Shown piece by piece: positions 24,017 through 31,244 of a stretch of 35,679 nucleotides of DNA. The notes beneath the pieces are model-generated. The model was not told where the DNA came from. It did not search any database and worked only from the letters and a program-made list of their open reading frames with translations. The first letter of the stretch is position 1. Each line of letters opens with the position of its first letter. The DNA is taken from the IMG/VR virus record IMGVR_UViG_3300008954_003300, positions 1 through 35,679 of that record. One strand, 5' to 3'. This stretch comes from a virus. A program made the translations under genes and the position numbers.

Positions 24017-25899
24017 TGTCATATATCCCAATACATGTACACACTTGCTGGTCTCTGCTTGACAGCACTCTCTTAGTGTCTGACTTGGCCAAGAAGGCGG
24101 AAACTCTCGGGCTTCCAGCAGTTTGCCTAACCGATCACCATAACATTAAAGCGCTGGTGTTGTTTTTTCGGGAAATGAAGAACAGGGGGATAAAGCCCAT
24201 TGTCGGATGCGAACTTAATATCTTTAATGAGGATTCTAGTGGATTTTATACTGCAACTGTGTTGGCTAAAAACAAAAACGGATTAAAAAACATAGTTAAA
24301 TTGGTTTCCTTAGGAAACGAACCGCGTAATATTAGCTTGTTGGGGACGCCGTGCGTGTCTTTTGAAGAAGTCAGGCAGTTCTCTGGAAATCTAGTATGCT
24401 TAATAGGTGATAGCAGAAGCGAACTATATTGTTCTATATACGACAATCCGTCGCTTGCCTTACGAGCAAGCAACGAAGAAAACTGTAGGAAGCTTGTAAG
24501 GGGGAACTGGGAGGAGTGTTTTGATTCAGTACTCAAAAAGTACTCCAGCGTTTTTTCTGATACCCTTATTTTTTGCAATAAAAGCTCTGTTCCGTCTATC
24601 TCTCTTTTTGAAAAATGCGTATCTCATAAGACGGGGGGCGAGTACTTGCCCTCACAAAATATTCACTACCTAAACAAGGAAGATAGGGATCTGCATAGGC
24701 TTATTCTAAAATCGGGACTAGACCTCAAAAGAGAAAGCTGCCCCCTGGAGTCATACGAGGATAATAAAATATTTTTTACGAAGGAGTCTGAATGTCATTT
24801 GCCAGAATCAATAAGCGGAGGTGAAAGAACCCTTCAAATATTAGATCTGATTGAAGATTACGACATCCAAGAGCGACCCATTTTGCCTAAATTTAAAGTC
24901 CAAGGACACGCCATATTAAATGACCACGAATATTTAGTCGAGTCCTGTCGCGAAGGATTCAAAAAGAATGGCCTTGTAAAAGATCTTTCTGGAAACGATG
25001 AGTTAAAGAGGCTTTATTCAGATAGAATATCTTACGAACTAGGTGTTTTTGAAAATGCTGGAATATCTAGTTACTTTTTAATTGTTAAGGATCTAATTGA
25101 ATTTGTTCATGACAAGGGGCTTCCGGCAGACGTTCGTGGCTCTTCGTCGGGATGTATGGCGTCTTACCTGTTGGGCATATCTTCAATTGACCCCATGAAT
25201 CCAGATCCTACGCTGGGATACGCGCAGGAAAGAGAGCTGCCTTTTGAAAGATTTTACAATGAAGGTAGGAACACTGATGGGAATATATCCTTGGCCGATA
25301 TTGATATTGACGTTCCTCCTAATTTTAGAGATAATCTTATAGGCTACGCTCGAGAAAAGTATGGGCATGATTGCGTAGGGCATATAATTACACACTCTAG
25401 GTTCAAGGCTCGCGGGGCCATTAAGGAAGTGTTCAGGCTACTAAAACCATCGTCTAACTACTTTGATATCGCTAACGATATCACCAAGCACATGGTTGAG
25501 GAATCTAAGATTGCAGAAGAAATACTAGAGCGACAGCAAGATGACCCTGACTATGGAATATTGCGATGGAATGTGGATAATATTGAGTCTGTTGGAAACT
25601 ACTACGAAACATATAAAGACGCTTTTGACCTAGCTATGAAATTAGAGCAGATACCAAAAAATGAAAGCGTTCACGCTGCCGGAATAATTATTGCTGACCA
25701 GCCCCTGTATAACCTGTTTCCAATGAGATACTCATCTAAGCTAGACCAGATGATAATCGATATCGAAGGATCGGAAATAGAGTATATTGGCGGCGTGAAG
25801 TTTGATATCCTAGGGCTAGCAGCTTTGGAAAAAATGTATCAAATTGAAGAGATGATAAATAAATCAAAATCTAGTTCGGAGTTTGGAATACATGTCTAA
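24016..25899 (+). CDS. dnaE: DNA polymerase III alpha, N-terminal half (PHP + palm)
   Basis: Start ATG 24016 (TGATG junction; an in-frame TTG at 24013 also exists) gives 627 residues. A PHP domain covers about 1-250, with HVHT (7-10), LTDHHN (38-43) and VGCE (63-66), keeping several metal ligands lost in E. coli. The palm has LADIDIDVPPNF (Asp428/Asp430) and the third catalytic Asp597 in VKFDILGL. RGSSSGCMASYLLGI and HAAGIII are also conserved. The protein ends 30 residues after Asp597, exactly before the part of the fingers found in the gene at 27167. It must work with that half as a two-subunit polymerase. No intein sequence is seen at the break. Confidence 0.92.
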   Translation: MSYIPIHVHTCWSLLDSTLLVSDLAKKAETLGLPAVCLTDHHNIKALVLFFREMKNRGIKPIVGCELNIFNEDSSGFYTATVLAKNKNGLKNIVKLVSLGNEPRNISLLGTPCVSFEEVRQFSGNLVCLIGDSRSELYCSIYDNPSLALRASNEENCRKLVRGNWEECFDSVLKKYSSVFSDTLIFCNKSSVPSISLFEKCVSHKTGGEYLPSQNIHYLNKEDRDLHRLILKSGLDLKRESCPLESYEDNKIFFTKESECHLPESISGGERTLQILDLIEDYDIQERPILPKFKVQGHAILNDHEYLVESCREGFKKNGLVKDLSGNDELKRLYSDRISYELGVFENAGISSYFLIVKDLIEFVHDKGLPADVRGSSSGCMASYLLGISSIDPMNPDPTLGYAQERELPFERFYNEGRNTDGNISLADIDIDVPPNFRDNLIGYAREKYGHDCVGHIITHSRFKARGAIKEVFRLLKPSSNYFDIANDITKHMVEESKIAEEILERQQDDPDYGILRWNVDNIESVGNYYETYKDAFDLAMKLEQIPKNESVHAAGIIIADQPLYNLFPMRYSSKLDQMIIDIEGSEIEYIGGVKFDILGLAALEKMYQIEEMINKSKSSSEFGIHV

Positions 25900-26548
25900 T
25901 AAAAGAAATTTTATAGTATACGATTTAGAGACAAGTGGATTAAATCCAGAAAAGGGCGCTGAAATCGTTCAGATAGGCGCAATGGCATTGCAGTATGGAG
26001 ACTATGAAGTCCACGAAATTGGATCTTTTGAAATAACCGTAAAGCCCCTCAGCCCAGAGAAAGCCGACGATCAGGCAATCAGAGTAATAGGAAACGACCT
26101 TTGGAACAAAGCTCTCAATGAAGGTGTTCATCCAAAGACGGCGCTAAGAAAATTTCATCGTTATATAAGCGATGCGAACTGGTCCGGGAAATATTGGAGC
26201 GCCCCAGTAAGGGTTGGTTTTAATAATAACTCGTTTGACGATAAGTTTATGGAATATTGGATGAAGGAATATAAAATCATAGGGCAGAAGAAGGACGATC
26301 AGCCGTGGGCGCATTTTTCCCTAGATGTATACCCTCTAATGTTTTCTGTATTCGGAAGAGATAATCTTAAAAATAACAAGCTTGATACTTTTGCTGAAAT
26401 GCTTGGGATGGCTCGAGCCTCCAGCACGCATGACGCATTAGAAGACGTAATGATAACCGCTAAAATGTTTCAGAGATACATGAGGTTTTCGAACTTTCAA
26501 ATTAGACCCAAAATCTCACTGAAAAAGGAAAACCAAGATGACGTGTAA
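25892..26548 (+). CDS. dnaQ: DEDDh 3'-5' exonuclease (DnaQ/epsilon-like proofreader)
   Basis: ATG 25892 overlaps the end of the polymerase N-half by 8 bases; a TTG at 25883 is an alternative. The 218-residue protein has FIVYDLETSG (Asp11, Glu13), NNNSFDDKF (acid at 116-117) and STHDALEDVMITA (His180, Asp185), the full DEDDh set for two-metal exonuclease action. It probably removes misincorporated bases made by the split polymerase, as epsilon does for bacterial Pol III. It is embedded between the two polymerase genes, so the three products would be translated together. Confidence 0.9.
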   Translation: MSNKRNFIVYDLETSGLNPEKGAEIVQIGAMALQYGDYEVHEIGSFEITVKPLSPEKADDQAIRVIGNDLWNKALNEGVHPKTALRKFHRYISDANWSGKYWSAPVRVGFNNNSFDDKFMEYWMKEYKIIGQKKDDQPWAHFSLDVYPLMFSVFGRDNLKNNKLDTFAEMLGMARASSTHDALEDVMITAKMFQRYMRFSNFQIRPKISLKKENQDDV

Positions 26549-27164
26549 AATACCGTATCATATGATGATATCTGTTCTAGACCTAGCCCCAAGAGATCGG
26601 GTTTTTAGGGCCGTCCTAAATCCCCTCACATTGCAATATACCCCACTGAACATACTCCAGGTTGGGGCAATTGAGAAATTGGACCTCGCGTTTAAATATG
26701 GAAGTGGGTGGTCAGACATAACGTTTGCTTCCTACAATAGTTTGTTTGGAGGAGAGTTGACAATTGTAGACATCAATAAAGACCATTTAGAAAATTCCAA
26801 AAAGGTATTATCGGGATTTAATGCAAGTCATACTCTGGTGGAGGGGGATGCTCGGGATTTAATCGAAGAGAATTCGTCGTCTTTTGATCTGGTTTATCTA
26901 GATGGGAGTAATGATCCGGCAGAAACGAAAGAGCAGTATGACCTAATTGACAAGGACGCCACGTCGATAATTCTTATAGACGACTATAGCTTGAAGGGCA
27001 AAACTATAGTTCACGACGAAAGGTACTCTGGGCAAATACTGGGAGTGACAGATTTGGGGTTTTATGTTGGGATTAATCATACTGCTATGCAAAAAATAAC
27101 TGAAAAAATAAAAAATCCTGAGCAGAAAGTTATGGACGACTTATCTGTGGAAACCTTTGTATAG
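26538..27164 (+). CDS. Class I SAM-dependent methyltransferase-like protein
   Basis: A 208-residue Rossmann-like protein. NILQVGAIEKLDLAF is a modified motif I (normally E/DxGxGxG), LTIVDINKDHLENSKKVL is motif II, LVEGDARDLI and FDLVYLDGSN near 115-124 are the following acidic and strand motifs, and SIILIDDYSLKG resembles the SAM or metal site of the Methyltransf_24 group. Small-molecule or sugar methylation is likely but the substrate is unknown. It lies between the exonuclease and the second polymerase gene, overlapping the first by 11 bases. Its presence there is unexplained by replication. Confidence 0.68.
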   Translation: MTCKIPYHMMISVLDLAPRDRVFRAVLNPLTLQYTPLNILQVGAIEKLDLAFKYGSGWSDITFASYNSLFGGELTIVDINKDHLENSKKVLSGFNASHTLVEGDARDLIEENSSSFDLVYLDGSNDPAETKEQYDLIDKDATSIILIDDYSLKGKTIVHDERYSGQILGVTDLGFYVGINHTAMQKITEKIKNPEQKVMDDLSVETFV

Positions 27165-27166
27165 CC

Positions 27167-28723
27167 ATGACCTTGAATCTAAATCATATCTCACTAAAAA
27201 ACAAAAAGGCTTGGTCGCTGATCGAAAAGGGTCACACCAGCGGTGTTTTTCAATTAGAAGGCGAACTGGGAAAGCAGTGGGCTTCTAGGATTAAGCCTAG
27301 GAATCTAAATGAGTTGAGTGCCGTGCTAGCTCTTATTAGACCAGCGTGTCTAGAATCTGGCATGGCTGATCAGTATTGCAGGATAAAGAATGGACAAGAG
27401 CCTCCATTTAAATTTAATGATGCCGAGGTGGACAGAATACTAAAACCTACAAATGGGGTGTTGATTTATCAAGAGCAATTAATGAAGTTCGGTGGAGAGA
27501 TAGCGTGGAGCGATCTACCTAAGCTGGAAAGATTGGTTATTGTTGACAAGCTAAGAAAAGGCATAGGAAAAAAGGATTTAAAGATTCTCTCTGAATTAAA
27601 ATCAAAATTTATAGAGGGTTGTGTTCGCAATGGAAGAAGTAAAGATTTGGCCAATAAGCTGTTTTCTATGATTGAAAACGCTGGAAGATACGCTTTTAAT
27701 GATGCTCACGCAAAAAAATATGCCTTAATATCGTACAAAACTGCATATTTAAAAGCCAATTATCCATACGAATTCTATTCTGTCTATCTGACTTATTCTA
27801 GGTCTAGACAAAAGCCCAAGGAAGAGATTAGGAGCTTGGTGGGGGAGGCGAGAATGTTGGGAATAAACATTAACGGCCCCGAGATATCTATGGCCAATAA
27901 AGAGTTCTTGATCGAAAAAAGAGACCAGACGACATCTATATTTTTTGGTCTTTCCCATCTTAAGCAAGTTTCTAATAAAGATGTGGATGTAATGAGCAAC
28001 AACAAAGACCACGTCAGTAGCTTTGCGGGTCTTATTAGATTGCATTTTGATAAGTTGTCTTTTGACAAAAGAATAAGAAGCCTAGCGGTTGAAAGTCTTA
28101 TAAAGTGTGGGGCTTGTGACTCTTATGGTCTATCCAGAAGAGTGATGTTTGAAATATTTACGGTCATAAAATCTCTAACACCCAAAGAAATCGAGTTTGT
28201 AATGGGTTTAATTAAAAACGAGGGGGCTGAAACTGGTGTGGAAATTATATCTTTTATTAAAAAATGCTCCGAAGATCGCTGTGTACCAAAAAGACGCGAA
28301 TTGGTTTATTCGGAAGCAGAATCTATTGACCTCTCCGAAAAAGACTCTTCGGCATCTAGAGTTAGTAGCGAAAGGGATATTGCCGGAATAGAATTTACAA
28401 AGATATTTGCCACGCAAAATCATGGAACCAGCCTTACCTGCCAAGAGTGCTTTAGGCTTTCTAAGAATAGTCGAGGCAAGGCTGGACAAATTGCCGTAGA
28501 CGTTGGAGAGGTGATAACTTTAGTTACTAAAAAGGGAAAAAACCCTGGTAGCGAGATGTGCCAACTGATAGTTTCTGACAATACTGGAACTCTTCGTTTA
28601 GCCTGCTTTCCCGACAAATATAGAAAGTACAAAGACGCCATATCGGAGGGTCAGAAGTATATAATAAAAGTTAAAGGTACGGGTTCTGGCTGGTGTCTAG
28701 AAGATGTCAAAATATTAAAATAA
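27167..28723 (+). CDS. dnaE: DNA polymerase III alpha, C-terminal half (fingers + OB)
   Basis: A 518-residue protein continuing the polymerase chain where the first half stops: KAWSLIEKGHTSGVFQLEG aligns with the E. coli DnaE segment just after the palm. GVLIYQEQLMKF near 98-109, KLRKGIGKKD near 128-137 and YAFNDAHAKKYALISYKTAYLK near 178-199 form the fingers and thumb-adjacent core. A helix-hairpin-helix region follows (ESLIKCGACDSYG near 305-317). The end is an OB fold (EVITLVTKKGK...GTLRLACF) near 440-515. The last 90-odd residues of E. coli DnaE (tau-binding region) are absent. The usual cyanobacterial split-intein site (in the GYAFNDAH segment) is intact here. Confidence 0.92.
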   Translation: MTLNLNHISLKNKKAWSLIEKGHTSGVFQLEGELGKQWASRIKPRNLNELSAVLALIRPACLESGMADQYCRIKNGQEPPFKFNDAEVDRILKPTNGVLIYQEQLMKFGGEIAWSDLPKLERLVIVDKLRKGIGKKDLKILSELKSKFIEGCVRNGRSKDLANKLFSMIENAGRYAFNDAHAKKYALISYKTAYLKANYPYEFYSVYLTYSRSRQKPKEEIRSLVGEARMLGININGPEISMANKEFLIEKRDQTTSIFFGLSHLKQVSNKDVDVMSNNKDHVSSFAGLIRLHFDKLSFDKRIRSLAVESLIKCGACDSYGLSRRVMFEIFTVIKSLTPKEIEFVMGLIKNEGAETGVEIISFIKKCSEDRCVPKRRELVYSEAESIDLSEKDSSASRVSSERDIAGIEFTKIFATQNHGTSLTCQECFRLSKNSRGKAGQIAVDVGEVITLVTKKGKNPGSEMCQLIVSDNTGTLRLACFPDKYRKYKDAISEGQKYIIKVKGTGSGWCLEDVKILK

Positions 28724-28750
28724 TAGCTGTTAAATAGGTGGGCTATCGGC

Positions 28751-28756
28751 TATAAT
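28751..28756 (+). promoter_or_regulatory. Candidate -10 element upstream of ssb
   Basis: TATAAT in the context TCGGCTATAATAAAC, in the 61-base gap between the polymerase C-half and ssb. A start near 28763 would leave a 22-base leader with AGGAG at 28771-28775. No -35 sequence is apparent. A separate ssb promoter makes sense for a protein needed in quantity. Confidence 0.45.
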
Positions 28757-28784
28757 AAACAAAGCCTAAAAGGAGAATTAATCA

Positions 28785-29192
28785 ATGGCGAATTTTAACA
28801 ACGTAACACTACTGGGGAATCTGGTTGCAGATCCGGAATTAAAAGAAATCTCGGACGCAAATCCAGTTTCTAAGTTTAGGCTCGCGGTAAACAGAAAGTT
28901 TACTACAAAAAGCGGGGACAAGAAAAGCGATACACTTTATATCGACTGCGAGATGTGGGGTAAGAGGGCAGAGGCATTGCAGAAATATACCAAAAAGGGA
29001 GATCCTCTTTTGGTAAACGGGTTCTTAAAGCAGGACACTTGGGAAACCAAGGATGGCGAATATAGAAGCAAAATCTTGGTTTCAGTTCAAGACTTCGAAT
29101 TTATTAGTACCAAAGGATCAAGCTCTTCTGACGAGTCCGCAGGGGCATCGCCCGCCAAATCCGAACCTCAGCTTGAGGATGTACCCTTTTAG
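28785..29192 (+). CDS. ssb: Single-stranded DNA-binding protein
   Basis: A 135-residue bacterial-type SSB. The OB fold occupies about 1-105: NNVTLLGNLVADPELKEI, KFRLAVNRKF, LYIDCEMWGKRAEALQKYTKKGDPLLVNG, and SKILVSVQDFEFI. A Ser/Ala/Glu-rich linker leads to the acidic tip LEDVPF, which binds replication and repair partners. It is a bacterial-type SSB rather than a T4 gp32 type, so the UvsX system here works with a different partner than in T4. AGGAG at 28771-28775 precedes the ATG. Confidence 0.95.
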   Translation: MANFNNVTLLGNLVADPELKEISDANPVSKFRLAVNRKFTTKSGDKKSDTLYIDCEMWGKRAEALQKYTKKGDPLLVNGFLKQDTWETKDGEYRSKILVSVQDFEFISTKGSSSSDESAGASPAKSEPQLEDVPF

Positions 29193-29197
29193 TCGGG

Positions 29198-29203
29198 TAT
29201 AAT
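29198..29203 (+). promoter_or_regulatory. Candidate -10 element after ssb
   Basis: TATAAT in the context TCGGGTATAATACAT, 5 bases after the ssb stop. The AGGAG ribosome-binding site of the next gene begins at 29209, about where a transcript would start. The preceding TCGG also precedes the element at 28751. No -35 box is visible. Confidence 0.4.
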
Positions 29204-29219
29204 ACATTAGGAGATTATT

Positions 29220-29483
29220 ATGTCAAAAAGAACCAAAAGAGATCGAGAAGTTATTGAGTTTACGCTTAAGGAGCTAAAGCCTCACTTTAATATTCACCCC
29301 AGTCTTGCCCCTAATCTAATTGAGGCAGTGGATAAGGCATGGGAGGCAGCACAAAATCCTGCTCCAGAGCCTGAAGGAGATGTAAGTCCAGCGGAAGCAG
29401 AAGATTCCCATTACACCGAAGGCGGAGTAGATGACAATAAAGACTCTGGTGGATTTTCAGGCTTTGCAAACGGCGCTAAATAA
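29220..29483 (+). CDS. Small acidic protein (87 aa)
   Basis: The first 40 residues (MSKRTKRDREVIEFTLKELK and a following helix) are helical with a basic start. The remaining half is disordered-looking, rich in Pro, Glu, Ala, Asp and Gly, and ends GGFSGFANGAK. No domain or membrane segment. A good ribosome-binding site (AGGAG, 29209-29213) and a possible promoter precede it, and a clear terminator follows 27 bases later, so it may be expressed on its own or with ssb. Function unknown. Confidence 0.7.
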   Translation: MSKRTKRDREVIEFTLKELKPHFNIHPSLAPNLIEAVDKAWEAAQNPAPEPEGDVSPAEAEDSHYTEGGVDDNKDSGGFSGFANGAK

Positions 29484-29510
29484 CACAAAAACTTAATTTA
29501 AACAAAGCAG

Positions 29511-29534
29511 ACCCCGTTTTTTGACGGGGTTTTT
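29511..29534 (+). terminator. Intrinsic terminator
   Basis: ACCCCGT (29511-29517) pairs perfectly with ACGGGGT (29524-29530) around a 6-base loop, followed by a run of five T (29530-29534). It ends the replication operon after the small acidic gene and separates it from the second glycan cluster. Confidence 0.85.
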
Positions 29535-29536
29535 GC

Positions 29537-29542
29537 TATAAT
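29537..29542 (+). promoter_or_regulatory. Candidate -10 element directly after the terminator
   Basis: TATAAT begins 2 bases after the terminator T-run, in the context TTGCTATAATAAGG. The GTG start of the next gene is only 5 bases from its right end, so a transcript from here would be leaderless or nearly so. TTGACG at 29521-29526 is too close (10 bases) to act as a normal -35. Confidence 0.45.
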
Positions 29543-29547
29543 AAGGC

Positions 29548-31242
29548 GTGAGCAACCAAAAGAAAAGAATACTGCTGGTGGCAGAATTTAGCCAGCTTAA
29601 TACCGGTTTTTCGGTTATGAATAATGACCTGCTTATGAAACTTCATAAGACGGGAAAATACGAGTTGGCCGAATTTGCCAGCTATGTAAATGATGATGAC
29701 CCAAGGATTCATCAAATGCCCTGGAAGGTGTATCCAGTACAGCCATCCGAAAGCAATCAGCAAGAGACAGAAGCATATCAGCAAAACTATCAAACAGCCC
29801 AATTTGGATCCGAGAGGTTTGAAAAAGTTGTATTAGACTTTAAGCCAGATATTGTTTTTTCTTATAGAGACTACTGGCATGATGAGTTTATTACTAGGTC
29901 TCCCTACAGACACCTTTTTCACTATGTCTGGTCGGCATGCATCGATTCTGAGCCTCCGCGAGAAGAGTGGATATCTACTTTTTCTACTGTGGACACGGTT
30001 ACATCCTACACAGATTGGGGATTAAATGTACTACGAAATTATGGACGGGGACGAATTAATTGTGCTGATTTAAATACAATGCCGGGTGTTGACTTGGATG
30101 TATTCAAGCCCATGGATAAGGGGGAATGCAGAGAAAAGCTTGGGCTAGAAGCAAAAGCTAAAATATTCCTTACCGTAATGAGAAATCAGCCTCGAAAACT
30201 CTTTCCTGAAATGATTCGAGCCTTCATGAATGCCATAGATGAGTTATACAGGTCTGGCAAAAAAGAAGAAGCGGACAACTCCTACTTGTACCTACACACA
30301 AGCAACACAGATGTGGGATTTGATCTTGAGAAAGAAGTTATAAAGTATCAAGCTTCCAACAAGGTATTGTTCACGTATATCTGCGATGCTTGCAAGCACA
30401 CTTTCCCCTCCTTTAACAGGGGGCATTTGTGCCACTGCCCGTCATGTGGACAGTTTAATGCTCACACCGCCAACACTTCTGTTGGCCCCGACAGAGAGCA
30501 GATGGCCATTATATATAATTCCGCAGACATGTATCTCCAATCCAGTATAGCTGGGGCCTTGGAAATACCTATTATTGAAGCAAAGGCATGTGGCCTACCA
30601 GTTATCTCTTCTGAATATGCGGCGCCTTATGAGCTTAACTTGATGGGTGGAGTTTTTGGAACACTGCCCATAATAGGATTTAAGCAAGAAAGCGTAAGGG
30701 AGACTGGGCAACTCAGAGCAATAATTGATTGCGACAAAATAACGGACTATATCCTAGAGTATTTTAAGTCTGACCCGTCACATTTAATGCAGTTGTCAAA
30801 AGACAGTCTGGATACTGCCAAAAAGTATCATAATAACGACTTGACAGCAGAAAAGTGGATGTCTATTTTTGACGCAGTTCCTTCGTCTGACTATTCAAGA
30901 TGGACAAGCCCGCCACAAATGATACAAACAAACTTTAGTGAAATACCTCCCAATATGGATGACTCTTCTTTCGTAAAATACTGCTGCGAAAGATATCTAC
31001 CACCAAAGCATCAGCTAAGGTCGCTATACCCAGAAAAAGAAATCCTAAAAGATATGTATCTTAGGGCAGAAAAAAGTGAGCATAATGATGTTAGGCAAAT
31101 GGGTCGACAACATACGGTAAATGTTATTCAATCTGTTGTTGATAGGTATAACCATTTTGAGCAGCACCGATACAACAAATTAGTTTTAGAGCCAAAGCAA
31201 GAGCTTCTTGGGCCTGCAAATAATTATTTTAAGGTTATATAA
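29548..31242 (+). CDS. GT4-type glycosyltransferase with inserted zinc ribbon
   Basis: The start must be GTG 29548, because a TAA lies in frame two codons before and the first strand (KKRILLVAEF) follows directly; 564 residues. The GT-B donor domain has FLTVMRNQPRKLFPEM near 207-222 and ALEIPIIEAKACGLPVISSEYAAP near 337-360. Between them lies YICDACKHTF...HCPSCG, with C279, C282, C295, C297 and C300, a zinc-ribbon-like insert not part of ordinary GT4 enzymes. The last 180 residues are extra and charged. It probably transfers a sugar to a phage or host acceptor, with the ribbon helping recognition. AAGG overlaps the start region. Confidence 0.8.
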   Translation: MSNQKKRILLVAEFSQLNTGFSVMNNDLLMKLHKTGKYELAEFASYVNDDDPRIHQMPWKVYPVQPSESNQQETEAYQQNYQTAQFGSERFEKVVLDFKPDIVFSYRDYWHDEFITRSPYRHLFHYVWSACIDSEPPREEWISTFSTVDTVTSYTDWGLNVLRNYGRGRINCADLNTMPGVDLDVFKPMDKGECREKLGLEAKAKIFLTVMRNQPRKLFPEMIRAFMNAIDELYRSGKKEEADNSYLYLHTSNTDVGFDLEKEVIKYQASNKVLFTYICDACKHTFPSFNRGHLCHCPSCGQFNAHTANTSVGPDREQMAIIYNSADMYLQSSIAGALEIPIIEAKACGLPVISSEYAAPYELNLMGGVFGTLPIIGFKQESVRETGQLRAIIDCDKITDYILEYFKSDPSHLMQLSKDSLDTAKKYHNNDLTAEKWMSIFDAVPSSDYSRWTSPPQMIQTNFSEIPPNMDDSSFVKYCCERYLPPKHQLRSLYPEKEILKDMYLRAEKSEHNDVRQMGRQHTVNVIQSVVDRYNHFEQHRYNKLVLEPKQELLGPANNYFKVI

Positions 31243-31244
31243 GA

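Noticed and set aside
24453-24471. GCTTGC/GCAAGC stem inside the polymerase gene
   Set aside because: Lies in a conserved coding region with no T-run; a chance palindrome is more likely.
25800-27260. Split intein at the polymerase break
   Set aside because: The ends of the two halves carry no intein blocks (no Cys/Ser start with TxxH, no HN ending), and the known DnaE intein site is uninterrupted in the C-half.
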